Assembly: GCA_963735175.1 (NCBI GenBank) | Contig: CAVTJX010000018.1 | Span: 173,821-237,820 of the forward strand | Direction of reading: 5' to 3' | DNA: 64,000 nt | Source of the DNA: CAVTJX01 sp963735175 | GTDB taxonomy: Bacteria > Electryoneota > RPQS01 | Shown: piece after piece, positions 51,828 to 64,000 of the stretch | How the letters are laid out: every line of letters starts with the position of its first letter | Position numbering within the stretch: position 1 is the first letter of the stretch | Position numbers and translations under genes: made by a program | The notes under the pieces: generated by a model | What the model saw: the letters and a program-made list of their open reading frames with translations, nothing else | Database searches by the model: none | Told to the model about the DNA's origin: nothing

Positions 51828-54547
51828 TCACTCTGCGCAACGCTCCGGAATTTCGTGGCAGATCACTTGAATACAGCGCCTTCCGCCGTAAGCGACGGGT
51901 TCCGCCGACACTTCCACCTTGAATTCCGTTCCGTCATCGCGCAGGAAGATCTCCTCCATGGGTGGGGCTTTAATGTCGAGTTCACCCATTTGCCGGATGC
52001 GTTTGACGGCCAGGGCACGATAATCGGGATGCACCATTTCGAGGGCGATGCGCCCCACGAGGGGCTTCTCCGGCTTCGCCCGCAGCATGCGCGCCGCCGT
52101 CGAATTGGTGTATATGATGATTCCGTCCTGATGCAAAACGATAGCGTCCTGCGACAGTTCCGCAAGGCGCCGGAAGTGTTCCTCACTTTCGCGCATGGCA
52201 TTTTCGGCGCGGTGTCGCTCGCCCATGTCCCGCACCACGGCGCCGATGGCTTCGATCTCGCCGTCAGACTCGCGACGAATGGTAAAGCAGTGCGTCTGCA
52301 GTTCGACCTTGTTGCCGCTCACGGAATGGTGCACCTGAATTTCACCCTCCCAATGTCCGTCATGCACGGTATGCTTAAAGGCGTGGCGAATTCGGTCTCG
52401 CTCTTCCGCCGGAGCAATCTCGAAAACCGCCCGGTCTTTCACGGCGGCGCGGTTCGTGTATCCCAGCAACTGCACAAGCGCGTCGTTTGCATAGATGACG
52501 GTGCCGTCGCGGTCCGTCATGAAAATGCCGTCAGAACTGTTTTCAACAAGCGAAGCCATCCGCCGGACTTCGCTTTCCGCCTGTTTACGCTCGTGGATGT
52601 CTTCGACTGTGGCGATGGCTCTTCACGAACTGGCCCTGAGCGTCGCGCATCGCCTTAATATTCACTTGCACCCAGAGCGGCGTACCGTCGCGTTTCAAAA
52701 AGCGTTTTTCGTACTGGAAGCGGTCGAACTCGCCATCCTGGATCCGCTTATTATTCGCGTCACTCAATTCGCGGTCGACCGGCACCGTCAGCTCGTTAAC
52801 GGTCATTCCCAGGAATTCTTCGCGCGTATAACCGAGTATTTCGCAAATGCGGTCGTTGACGGCTATGAAACGAAAATTCGAGTCCACCTCAACAATCCCG
52901 ACCCCGGCCTGGTCGAAGATCGCGCGTAATCGCCCTTCACTGCGGCGCAGCGCATCTTCCGAACGTTTGCGGTCGAAGACGTTGGCGATCTGTGACGAGA
53001 TGGCGAGCAGTATCCGTTCGTCCGTCGCGCTGTAAAGGTCTTCGCGGTGATAACTCTGCACGACCAGCGCGCCCACGGCGCCGGCCACGCTGACCAGCGG
53101 AACTCCGAGCCAGGAGAGCGCCGGTGTGCCCCGCGCTTCCACTTCGCCCAGCGCGATCAACCGCCGATATTGATCCCGATTTACATTCAACAACTGCCGA
53201 TGGCGAATGACCCAGTCCGTGAGTCCCCGGCCCAAATGCCGTGGCGGCGGCGCCGGATCCGCTTCATCCCGAAAGCAGGGAAACGTCAGCAGATCCGATT
53301 CCATATCATAGAGCGCAAGGAAATAGTTCTCTACCGGAACCAGCCGGCCGATCTCGGCGAACATGTTTCGGACGACGTCTTCCAGACTGTCGGGGGCATT
53401 GGCAATCTGCAGAATCCGCAGAATCACTTCGCGTTCCAGTTCGGCCCGCCGCCGCTGACTGATATCACGGACAATCGCGAGCAGCGCGATCTGCCCTTCG
53501 ATCGGCACGGAAGCCAGTGTCACTTCACAGTCCATCAGCGACCCGTCGCGACGGCTGTGCAACCAGTAAAAGGACTGCGGCTCGCCCTCCTGCGCCTGGC
53601 GAATGTACTCTCCCGCGGCTTCAACGGAATCGCGTCCATCGCGGTTGCTTGGGCGGCGAAAAATCGAGTGGACTATGCCCGACGATGTCCTCGGGTCGGC
53701 AGCGCCACAGTTCGCTGGCTTTGCGGTTGCAATCCCGGAAGACTCCGTTCATCAGAATGTACATGCCGTCTTCAGAGCGGCTGAAGACCGTGCGGTACAT
53801 GAGTTCGCTGATGCTCAGCGCTTCCGACGTTTGCCGCTGCTGTTCCAGCAATTTTGCGGTCTCCACCTTGCGCGCGGCGAAATCGGCGAACAATTCGAGC
53901 AGAAAGAAAGTCTCGGCCGTCGGCCGCCGCCCGTCGATCGGATCGTCGCAGTTGATACTGCCGATAATCCGCCCTTCGCTGCCATAGAGCGGCACATACG
54001 CAAGGTCCATCGGATCCCACGTGTCACCCGGTTGCAGGGTGCGCCGTCCGGGGACGACGTTGCCCACGTCGCACACCTCCGGCAGGTAATCCGCGGGGAC
54101 GAAGTACGACCGGCTGACTTTAAAGCGGTCGCAGTCGGGACCGAAAAGTTTGGCGCGATCTTCGGACGAACGGCGATGCGATTCGAGGAACTCGATGTCG
54201 GATGCCGAGCAGCCGTAATAGGCGGATTGCACCACATTCCAGTCCTCGAACAGGATCACGGAGACGGAACTCCACCCTGCGTCACCCACGGCATCGGCGA
54301 TCTTCTGCAGCGCCTCGTGGACGGTGTGTGCCTCTTGAACATCCGTTCCCGCGCGAAGCAACCGCGCCAATTTATCACGCGATTCCTCGAGCTGTTTGGC
54401 ATATTCGTCTAAAACCTGCAGCGAATCGAACCGTTCCTGCTCTTCCGTCACCCGCATGACTTCCATCTCTTCGAGATCCATCAAGCGGCGGCGCAGCGCT
54501 TCCAGCTCTTCCATCGTTTCAGAATCGAGTCGCATCGATTCGGGCAT
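51828..54547 (-). CDS. Large GAF/PAS sensor protein without output domain (frame breaks)
   Basis: Starts at ATG 54545-54547 with AAGGGAG upstream. Order of parts: coiled coil (METMEELEALRRRLMDLEE-like, residues 5-60), GAF (YVPLYGSEGRIIGSINCDDP), PAS (RTVFSRSEDGMYILMNGVF), PAS-associated RREGSL-type end, second GAF (NYFLALYDMESDLLTFPC), PAS (IFDQAGVGIVEVDSNFRFIA), PAS (LVENSSDGIFMTDRDGTVIY) and PAS (LSQDAIVLHQDGIIIYTNST). Frame changes near 53610 and 52590. About 900 residues. The protein ends 50 residues after the last PAS with no kinase, GGDEF, phosphatase or helix-turn-helix. Confidence 0.82.
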
Positions 54548-54921
54548 CAGAAATTCTCCCTTAGACCGATAGAATCGTGATAATTTTCGCGTTCGGCACA
54601 CACTTGCATGGCGAACTGACTTTGACCTATGACAAAGTCATTCCGGCAGCGTTGTCCTGACCTGGCAGCGGGATGTTCACCCTTGCCTGTCCGGGATCCC
54701 TTGACGACTCCCAACTTGAATGAAATCAACTCTAAGATAAATTGGGACGTTGCCGGTTCCCAGAACCCTTGCAAATCTGATTCCTCCTATCAGGCATGGT
54801 TTATTACGGCGGAGTTTGCAGTGTTTCGGACCTACGTGCTTTCCATTAACGGGTGTGGGTCCGGAATCATCTTGCGTCGACCGTCATTTTCTGAAAAAAA
54901 CGTTACTCCCCCATTTTCGGA
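54548..54921. other. Intergenic region before the tandem C25-like genes
   Basis: 374 bases with no convincing coding frame. The promoter listed separately closes it at the right. Confidence 0.6.
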
Positions 54922-54950
54922 TTGATACAAGGGGAGATTTAGATTATATT
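54922..54950 (+). promoter_or_regulatory. Promoter of the first giant C25-like gene
   Basis: TTGATA (54922-54927), 17 bases, TATATT (54945-54950). The ATG follows 43 bases later, with GGGAAG upstream of it. Confidence 0.75.
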
Positions 54951-54992
54951 TGTGGAACTGGAAAGCTCCGTGGATTAACCTGGGAAGTAATC

Positions 54993-57900
54993 ATGCGAAT
55001 GGTAAAGGTGATGCGTCATCTTGCGATGTTTATGATGGCAGGTGTTGTAGTAGTCGCGGCCTTCGCGGAAATTTGTGCCGCCGCGACGACCGCTTCCGTC
55101 CAAACTCCTCTACCGGCCAACTTTCAGACTCTCCCCGGACCGCAGGCCGTGGTCCCGATGCCCGTGAACGTGGTCGACGGCAATCCCAGCGCCATCCGGC
55201 TGCGCTATACGGACCCGCCGCTGGAATTCAGCACGAAGACCGTGGGCGGAACGACCTACTCCGTCGGTGCGCCTGAGCGGTGAAGCCTCCACGGTGGAAC
55301 CGGGCGAACCCGAGCTGCCGCGTGTCGCCCGGCTGCTCATGGTCAGCCCCACCGGCCAGATAGTCGCGAGTGTGACGAATCAGTCTTTCCACGTACAACC
55401 GCTGGATAAAGCGCTCGTACCGGTACAACCGCTCGAAACCGATAGCCCGTCGCGGGAAGCCGTGCAGCCGAAGGCATCCGTTTACGGCCGCAACGCGTGG
55501 TACCCGGAAAACATCGTTGAGATTTCAGCGCCCGCGGCGGTGCGCGATCTGCGTTTTGTCACGGTGAATGTTTACCCGGTGCAGATTAATCCCGTCACCG
55601 GCGAGATGCGCGTTTATGACAACATCGACGTCGCCCTCGACAACATCGGCGGCAGCGGCGAAAGCGAAATCACGATTACGCCCACCTCGCTGACCCCCGG
55701 CTTCCGCAAGCTTTACAGCGCCTTTGAAAATTTTCACGGCAGCGCCCTCGACGCCCTGCCCACACTTCCCGGCCAGCAATTGTTTATCTGCGGCAGCGAC
55801 GCGGCGATCACCGCAGAAGTGCAGAAATTAGTGGACTGGCGGCGGCGCAAGGGCATCGATGCCCAGCTTGCGACATTCCTGCAGATCGGTGACAGTTCCC
55901 TTTCCGGCATCCGCAACTATATCAGCTCGCGCTACACCGCAAGCAACGGCCAGCTCGAATTTGTGACACTGGTGGGTGATCCAGGCGCGCCGACGGGTTC
56001 GTCATTTAAATTGGTGACGCACACGTCCGAATACGACAACCATTTCGGGACGATGACGGGCGGACCGAATCTCGATCCGGTACCGGATATCGCGGTCGGG
56101 CGGATTCCGGTCCTCGATGCGTCGGACTTGATTGCCATTGTGAACAAGACCATCAATTACGAAGCAGATCCGTATGTGGCGGATCCGACCTGGTTCACGC
56201 GCGCCTGGTGTGTCGCGCATACCGGACACATTCCATCCAATGCCACAACCAAGGAATACACACGGCAGATCATGCTGCAGCACGGGATGCAAACGGTCAA
56301 TTTCGACGTCTACAGCGGCGCCATCTCTGCACCCATGCTGACGACGCGCGTCAACGAGGGCATCTGCGTCTTCAACCACCGCATGTCGTGGCTGTCGGAG
56401 AGCTTTAACTCGGACCTGGACAACCTCGCTAACGGACGGAAATTACCGTTCGTGATGGCGATTACCTGCGGTTCGGGCGATTTCAACTACGCCGCACCCG
56501 ATCTATCGGAGGAGTGGCTCAGTCCGGTAGGCCAGAGCACCAACACGCCGGCGGGCGCCATCGGCTGTGTCGGCATGCATGGCTCCAGCACGCACGTGCA
56601 GTACAACAACATCCTTGACGCGGGCACGATGTGGGGTCTCTATGTGCAGGGGATCCGCGAGCAGGGCATTGCCGTGATCGCGGGCAAACTGCAGCTCTAC
56701 CGCACGTATGCGGCATATGGCCAGCTGTCATTTGTGCAGAACTTCTCGTACTGGATGAACCTGATGGGCGATCCCGGTGTGTCGTTGTGGCTGGAAGTGC
56801 CGCAAACCACTACGGTGACGCGGCCCGCCACCGTGGCCCGCAATACGAACAACATCCCGGTCACGGTCGCCATCGGCGGTCAACCGGTGGCGAATGCCCT
56901 GGTCGGTTTATTGAAGGGCGGCGAAACGTTTGCCCGTGGCTACACCAACGCCGCCGGGCAGATCAACCTGCCCGTCAGCCTGCCGACCGCCGGGTATCTC
57001 CAGATCACTATCACCGCGCCGAATGTCGATACCTACATCGACTCGATTCAGGTAACCGCTCCGGCCCAGTCGCTGTCGTTTTTCAACCTTACGGTTGACG
57101 ACGACAACACGGGCGGCACCAGCGGCAACGGCAACGGCATTCTGAATCCCGGCGAAACCGTAGATCTAACTATCCGCCTGCAAAACAGCGGGACGTCCAC
57201 CACGGTGACCGGCATCAGCGGCACGCTGGCAGCGAGCCTCCCCGGCATCGGCATCGTTGCCGGCACGCAGAGTTATCCGACGATCGCGGTCGGCGCGAAT
57301 GCCGCCCCCACAACCCCCTTCCGTGTTACGGTCGGACCGGTTTACAACGGCGAGCCGATTGCGTTTTATGTGACGGCCACGTCGTCCGCGGGAACGCAAA
57401 TCGTCCGTGCCGATTTGACGCCGGCCAGTGGTGACGTCACCTTTGTCAGCAGCACGTTCCTCGACGCGAACACGCGGCTTGATCCGGGCGAAAGCGGCAA
57501 TCTGACGGTAACATTCACCAACAGTGGCGGATTGGCCTTCACCGGTGCGAGCGGTATTCTGCAATCGCTGGACTCGCATGTGATCGTCACCGACGCCGCC
57601 GGCGATTTTGGAGCCGTGGCCATCGGCGCGAATGCGACCAACGGCGGGAATACGTTTGGAGTGACCGCCAGCGCGCAGACTGTCAGTGGCTACGTCGCCC
57701 GGATGCGGCTGATTATTACCGAATCCACCGGATTCCGCGACAGCGCCGACTTCGATCTCACCGTGGGCGCGTCGGTAACAACCACTCCCACCGGACCCGA
57801 CGCCTACGGCTATTACGCCTACGACAACACCGAACTCCAACCCGCCGGCACGGCGTCAATTTATATCTGGCAGGAGATCGCGCCGACTCTGGGAGGTTCC

Positions 57901-59881
57901 GGTTCATCGCTTGGGTTTACCGACGGCGTGGAAGACGCCGACGAAATCGCCTTGCGCACTCTGCCGTTCAGTTTCACCTTCTACGGCCAATCGTTTACCG
58001 ACATCACGATCTGCTCCAACGGCTGGCTGGCATTCGGCAATCAGAATATCGACGACTTCCGCAACTACCACATCGGCGGCCCGATTGGCCCTTCCAACAT
58101 GGTCGCCGCTTACTGGGATGACCTGATCGTCACGGGACTGACGGACGGTGGCGTCTACACCTATTCCGACGCCGCGACGCACCGTTACATTGTCGAGTGG
58201 CGCACCCGCGGCTTGCGGACGCCGAATGCCACGGAAATCTTCCAGATCATCCTCCACGATCCTGCCGTCTATGCGTCACCGACGGGTGACGGCAAGATCC
58301 TCATTCAGTACCAGACCGTGGATCCCGCCGCCAACTCGGACTATAGCGACAACGATTATGCGACGGTCGGTATCCAGAACCGCGATCACTCCATCGGTTT
58401 GGAATACTGCTATTGGAATGTCTATCCGGCCAGCGCGGCGCCCCTCGCCAACGGCCGGGCGATCATGTTCACCACCGACGCGCTCGGCAGCGTGCCCACG
58501 GCCCTTACGCTGGTAGCGCCCAATGGCAGTGAGCAGTGGTATCAGCATACCGCCAATTATGTCAACTGGTTTGGCGGCAACGCGGCGCACCAGATCAAGA
58601 TCGAACTTTCGCGCAACGGCATGACCGGTCCGTGGGAACAAATCACCGCCGGCACAACCAACGACGGCGAATTCAATTTTTCTGTTAACGGACCGCCGTC
58701 AGCAGATTGCCGCGTTCGCATTACTTCCGTGGAAGAGCCGACGGAGACCGACGCGTCCGTCGCCGCATTCGCCGTGACCTCACTCAAACTGCTGAGCCCC
58801 AACGGTGGCGACCGCTGGTATCACGACAGCACCGGAACCGTCACCTGGATCGGCGGCGATCCCGCCGCATTAATGACCATCGAACTCTCGCGCCACGGCA
58901 ATAACGGCCCGTGGGAACTCATCACCGCGGACGCCGCCAATAACGGCCTCTATGCCTTCACCGTCGGCGGCGCCACGTCGGATTCCTGCAAGGTTCGCGT
59001 GACGGCCTCCAGCGATCCACTCGACACCGATGTGTCGGATGAGATTTTCGAGGTAATCGCCATCCAGACCGTATTCAGCGAGTATTTCGACGGCGGCGCG
59101 GCTGGCTGGTCGCACTCTTCGCCCGGTACACCGTGGGTGGATCAGTGGCACCTGTCCACTGAGCGCGCTGTCAGTGGCACGACTTCCTACAAATGCGGCG
59201 ACACCGGCACAGGCCAGTATGCGATCGTAAACGATGCTCGGCTGGTTTCGCCGGTCATCAATAATCTGCCCGCGGAAGCAACGCTCGACTTCATGCACTG
59301 GTACGATTCCGAGGTTTCACGCTCTGCCCAGGATTCGGCATACGACGGCGGGATTGTGGAAATTTCGGTTAATGGCAGTGCCTTTACCGAGATTTTCCCC
59401 GTCGGCGACTATCCGCGCACGTTCCGCTGGTGCCGAAATGTCGCCTGCGCGCCAGCGACGGGTCCGATGCGCGGCTATCCCTGTTATGCAGATACAGCGC
59501 TGACCGGCTGGATTCCCGCGCAATTCGATCTTTCGGCTTATGCGAATCAGATCGATTCAACTCCGCTGGCGCTTCGGCAGCGATTCGGGGACTGTTCGTG
59601 AGGGCTGGTACCTTGACAATGTGCTGGTTCTGGCGCCGGCGGTAATCATCCCGGATCCGACGGTGCCCCTCGCGGTCACCGTGTATCCGTCCGGAACCGA
59701 TCTGATTCTGCGCTGGGTTGATGACGCCAATCCGTTCTATCGCGTTTACAGCTCGGTCAATGCCAGCGGGCCATTTGATGTGTTGGAAGGCACTGTCAAT
59801 ACGAATCAACTTGTCATTCCCAATGGCATGGCCGCCCTCCGTAAGTTCTACATCGTCCAGGGATGGAACGGCCTACCCTGA
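54993..59881 (+). CDS. Giant secreted C25-like protein A (two frame breaks)
   Basis: About 1,628 residues from ATG 54993. A signal peptide (MRMVKVMRHLAMFMMAGVVV, EICAAA) is followed by a C25-type propeptide (LPANFQTLPGPQAVVPMPV, PAAVRDLRFVTVNVYPVQIN). The C25 domain has QQLFICGSDAAITAEVQKLV, FVTLVGDPGAPTGSS, VPDIAVGRIPVLDASD and Cys in AITCGSGDF (about residue 491); the His position reads FNHRMSW. Then two CARDB-like domains (NLTVDDDNTGGTSGNGNGIL, GILNPGETVDLTIRLQNSG), a NIDO-like domain (PFSFTFYGQSFTDITICSNG), two Ig-like repeats (LVAPNGSEQWYQHTANY, LLSPNGGDRWYHDSTG), a MAM/choice-of-anchor-J type domain and a FN3-like end. Frames change near 55265 and 59575. No T9SS tail is seen; it ends FYIVQGWNGLP. 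Confidence 0.85.
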
Positions 59882-59910
59882 ATCCGTTGACAGGCTTATG
59901 TCGGATAGCA

Positions 59911-59944
59911 GGCGGGCTGTACGGCAGCGTGCAGCCCGCCTTTT
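59911..59944 (+). terminator. Rho-independent terminator after giant protein A
   Basis: GGCGGGCTG (59911-59919) pairs with CAGCCCGCC (59932-59940), extended by two further pairs, then TTTT. Confidence 0.85.
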
Positions 59945-60256
59945 ATCCGCGACTATCGGAGTCACGGCCGGCGAATCCATCCGAAATCGGCCAGTAAGGC
60001 CAGAATGGTGATTTCCTGGTCTATGTTACTACGTACCGCTGCGGTTTGCCGGAATCCCGAGGGAATCCGCCAAGCCCGGCTTGTGATTCCATTCACATTT
60101 GGGTAGACAACTTTATCCAATTAGTTTATAGAATACTTATGCGACGCTTGCCAATTCTGTAAACGACACTTTGGATATTGCATCCTGCTCAATAATATGC
60201 TAAATTTGCTTGATCGTAAGGTTTACAGACATTTTTTTTGGATGTGGGAAAACAAC
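59945..60256 (+). promoter_or_regulatory. Intergenic region with two candidate promoters for protein B
   Basis: TAGACA-17-TATAGA (60104-60132) and TTGGAT-16-TAATAT (60171-60198). The second lies 58 bases from the ATG, similar in spacing to the promoter of protein A. Neither is a strong match. No gene is seen here. Confidence 0.4.
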
Positions 60257-63200
60257 ATGAAGTCTTGCCGACGGTTTGTTGGAATCTGTCAGTGCCTGTT
60301 GGTACTGGGAATCCTGGTCGCGGCGGTTTCGGCCCATGCCGAGCTGCAAACACAATCCGCAGTCTCAGGACTGCCGGCGAATTTTGGGCGACTGGCCGGA
60401 CCGGAAGCGGTCGTGAAGATGCCGGTTGCCGTTCTCGATCCGAATCCGGAAGCCGTCCGCCTGCGTTTCTACAACCCCCCACTGGAATTCGGCGAAGTGA
60501 CATTGGACAACGCGTCGTACGCGTCCATCCGGCTCTCCGGCGAGTCGGCGACGCTGGAGCCGGGTTCACCCGAGCTACCGGCGGTGCCACGCCTGGTGAT
60601 GATCGGCCCGAAAGGCAATGTGAGCCTTTCCGTACTCCGTGGCGACTTCGATGTGCGTGACGTCTCGGGTATTGTGCTGCCAACACAGCCGATGGAGACC
60701 GAAAGTATTTCCGGTCCGGTGGCGACTCCACTGGCCAAACCGTCGGCTGAGGTCTACGGCGCGAACGACTGGTACCCAAAGGACATCGTGCGCATCTCCG
60801 ACCCGGCCACGCTGCGCGACGTGCGCTTTGTCGTGGTGATGGTCTACCCGGTGCAGTACAATCCGGTGACCCGGCAGATTCGTGTCTATAACGACATCGA
60901 GCTGCAGGTCTCGGGCACTGGCGGCGTCGGGCCGAATGAAATCACGATCCATCCCACGTCCATCAGCCCCGATTTCAAGAAGCTGTATCAGACGTTTGAG
61001 AACTTCCATGGCAGCGCGCTGGATGAATTGCCGGTGCTGCCGGGTAAATATCTGGCCATCTGCCCGAACACGGCCTCGTCATTGCCGAAGCGCAGCGGAT
61101 GGTCGACGTGGAAAAAGCGGCGCGGTCTTGACGCCAATTACGTCACGACGGCACCACCGGCACGTCGAGCGAGCCAGATTAAGGCTTACATCACCAACCT
61201 TTATACGTCCAGCAACGGCCAACTGGAGTATGTCTGCCTGATGGGTGATCCCAACGCCAGCGTCTTGGCGAATTCCGACGGGCGGTGCGCGAATTAGACA
61301 ATTACTTCGGCACGTTAGAATGCGGCGGTCGGGCCCAATCCGGATCCGGTGCCGGACGTGGTGGTCGGCCGCCTGACCTGCGGCAGCGACGCCCAGTTGG
61401 CAGCCGTGGTTACCAAGACCATCAACTACGAAGCCACGCCATATACGACCGAGTACCGGTTGGTTCACCCGCACGTGGTGCGTGGCGCACACGAGCGTGC
61501 CATCGAATCCGTCCACCAAGAACTACACGCGGCAGATCATGCTGCAGCACGGTGTGACCACCGCGAACTGGGACGTCTATAGCGGCCACGTCAACACCTC
61601 GACCATGAACGCCCGGCTGACGGAAGGCATTTCCGTCTTCAATCATCGCATGGGCTTTATTGGTGAAATCAGTAATTCAGATGCCGACAACACGCCCGTT
61701 ACGCCGATGCAGCCGTTTGTCATGTCGATCACCTGCGGCACGGGCAACTTCGACGGCGACGGAACGTCGGAACACTGGCTGCGTCCCTTGAACCAAGGCG
61801 AGTCAACGCCGAAAGGCGCTATCGGCTGCGTGGGTTTATGGAGTACTGGCACACACGTGCCCTACAACAATATCCTCGACGCGGGCGCGATGTACGGTCT
61901 CTATGTGCCGCGACATCCAGACTCAGGGTATGGCGCCTGTGACGGGTAAGCTCGAGCTTTACCGTAATTATTTCGTCGGCGAATGCCCAGGTGCAGAATT
62001 TCTGCTATTGGGCCAATCTGATGGGTGATCCGGCGGTGCCGATCTGGCGCAAGGTTCCAGCCACGGTTTCCGTGGCGCCGCCCGCCAGCGTCCCGTGGGC
62101 ACCAATAATATCTCGGTGGCGGTGAATGTCACCGTCGGTGGCGCGCCGTGGCGGATGCAATGGTCTGTCTCTATAAGGGCACGGAAACCTACAGCCGCGC
62201 GTATACCGACGCCAACGGTCAGGTCAACATTCCCTGCTCGACCGCCACCACCGGCTACATGCAGATCACGATCACGAAAGATAACGCCAAGCCCTATGTC
62301 GATTCGATTCAGGTCGTGACGTCGGCCGCCTCGCTGGCGCTGAACTCCGTCACCGTCGACGACAACTCGACCGGCGGCACCAGCGGCGATGCCAACGGCG
62401 TGCTGAATCCGGGCGAGATTGTCAATCTCAGCATCAGCCTGCGTAATGTCGGTACCTCCACCACGGTCACCGGCATCAGCGGCACCTTGACTACCGCTTC
62501 GCCCGGTGTCTCGATCACGCAGCCGACGAGCGCCTATCCGAATATCGCGGCAGGCGCGAACGCCGCCCCCGCAACTCCCTTCCGTGTTTCCGTGACCTCG
62601 GCTCTGGAAAACGAACTGGTCACCTTCCTTTTGAATGTCAACTCTTCCGTGGGTCCGCAGACGATTCGTGTGGATCTGACCGCCCGCGCCGCCGACGTCG
62701 CCTACGCTGCTTACGTGTATACCGGACCCGGCGCAAGTGTCGACCCCGGCGAGAACGGCGACGTGATGGTGACCTTCCGCAATTCCGGTTCGCGGCCATT
62801 AACGGCGGCCTGGGGCTACCTGCGTTCGCTGGATCCGCTGATCCACGTTACCGATTCAGCCGGAACGTTTGGCGCAGTGGCCGCGGGAGCGACCGGCGTC
62901 AACACGGCAAATCCGTTCCACATCGAAGTCAGCCCGGGATCCTATAACGGCCACAAGGCGGTGATGGAACTGGTGATCCTCGACACGAACGGCTTCCGCG
63001 ACAGCACGCTCTTCGACAGTTCGAATTTCACGCTGAGCGCAACGAACTTCTACATCACCATCGGTACGCAGGGCGTAACCAGCCCCACCGGTCCGGACGA
63101 ACACGGCTATTTCGCGTTCGACAACACCGAGACCCAGCCGTCCAACAGCGGCTCGATCTACGACTGGGTGGAAATCCAGTCCATCGGCACCAACCTAAAT

Positions 63201-64000
63201 TTCACGGACGTCGCCGAGGATGATGACGACGTCACGGTAGTATCCCTGCCGTTCTCATTCACCTTCTATGGCCAGTCGTTCAGCGACGTCACAATCTGTT
63301 CCAACGGCTGGCTGGCTTTCGGCAGCTATCCGCTCATCGATGACTTCCGTAACTACCGCATGGGTTCGCCCATCGGGCCGCCGTATCGGTGGCCGCCTAC
63401 TGGGACGACTTGAAGGTCTCCGGATCAAACAACGTCTTCACCTACCTTAATACGACGGAACATTACTTCGTCGTGGAGTGGATCGCGCAGACATTGTGGT
63501 CACCGTATGCCAGCAAGATCTTCCAGATCATCCTTTATGATCCGGCATATTATTTTATAAAGACACCGGTGACGGCAAGATCAAGGTGCAGTATAACACG
63601 GTGAACTGCGTTCCCAACAACACGTCCAACGACAACGATTACGCCTCCGTCGGCATTCAGAACGGCGACCATTCCATCGGCCTCGATTACTGCTACTGGA
63701 ATCAGTATTCCGCCGGTTCCGCCACCCTCGCCAACGGCCGTGCGATCATGTTCACCACCGACGCCACAGGGCAATTGAATCCTTCGATGGATGTCACACA
63801 GCCGAACGGCGGCAAGGCGTGGTTCATCGGCCAGGTTTACAGCATTCAATGGCGCAGCACCGCGGTCTCGGCAACGTGAACGTGGCGCTCAATCGCAACT
63901 ACCCGTCCGGCGCGTGGGAAACGATCTTCGGCAATACGCCCAACGATGGCCGGCAGTTCCTGACCGTCAGGGCCCGTTGTCATCTACGGCGCGCATCCGC
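60257..64000 (+). CDS. Giant secreted C25-like protein B, partial, paralogue of A (several frame breaks)
   Basis: From ATG 60257 (MKSCRRFVGICQCLLVLGIL, SAHAE). It repeats the architecture of protein A: propeptide (LPANFGRLAGPEAVVKMPV, RLSGESATLEPGSPELPAVP), C25 domain (YLAICPNTASSLPK, YVCLMGDPNASVL, VVVGRLTCGSD, Cys in SITCGTGNFDGDG; the His position reads FNHRMGF), CARDB-like domains (SVTVDDNSTGGTSGDANGVL) and NIDO-like domain (FSFTFYGQSFSDVTICSNGW). The reading frame changes near 61290, 61480, 61940-62150, 63390 and 63580. The window ends within an Ig-like repeat corresponding to the first in A, so several hundred residues are missing. Confidence 0.82.

Overview
This window is a GC-rich chromosomal segment of a diderm bacterium. 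It carries outer-membrane beta-barrels, lipoproteins, SppA, an O-antigen-type flippase and polymerase/ligase, and signs of a type IX secretion system: a DUF4835/PorD-like protein and a C25-type protease with a canonical C-terminal sorting domain. This fits an uncultured lineage of the FCB (Fibrobacteres-Chlorobi-Bacteroidetes) superphylum or a neighbour such as Zixibacteria, Latescibacteria or KSB1. The clearest promoters are of the ordinary TTGACA-17-TATATT kind rather than the Bacteroidetes type, and the lexA operator is of the GAAC-N4-GTTC kind. I cannot place the species.

Layout. 1-9.4 kb (- strand): glyA, nrdR and the membrane half of Complex I (nuoJKLMN), preceded by a lipoprotein/barrel pair. 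9.4-16.4 kb (-): an envelope cluster of two barrel proteins (one with ComEA-like helix-hairpin-helix motifs), glycosyltransferase, amidase, murI, then rho. 16.4-18.2 kb: PorD-like gene (+) facing autoregulated lexA (-). 18.2-30.9 kb (-): one long, tightly packed series of mcmB-like, yebC, ruvC-ruvA-ruvB, queA, ispD, ispF, gltX, ddl, ribD, ribE, ribBA, a propeller lipoprotein and dtd. 31-38.2 kb (-): terC, clpB and dnaK. Between clpB and dnaK lies an A+T-rich islet with a nucleoside-deoxyribosyltransferase-like gene and a cluster of palindromic repeats. 38.3-43.8 kb: a CMD-like gene, a SANT-like regulator, a T9SS-type C25 protease and a secreted Cys-rich protein. 43.9-49.4 kb: methyltransferase, flippase, sppA and an O-antigen polymerase/ligase. 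49.6-50.1 kb: tRNA-Glu and tRNA-His. 50.2-54.5 kb: cyclic-2,3-diphosphoglycerate-synthase-like protein and a large GAF/PAS protein with no output domain. 55-64 kb (+): two tandem paralogous giant secreted C25-like proteins, the second cut by the window end.

A dominant feature is single-base frame breaks. More than 20 otherwise well-conserved genes, including essential ones (nuoL, gltX, ddl, ruvB, dnaK, clpB, ribBA), are readable only by joining two or three frames. This is best explained by indel errors in the assembly rather than by decay. I give the full span of such genes and state where the frame changes.

The least ordinary parts are the A+T-rich islet at 34.7-36.3 kb and the secreted-protease complement, in which all three C25-like proteins keep the catalytic Cys but lack the usual Gly-His-Gly histidine. 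No CRISPR array, prophage or insertion sequence was seen.
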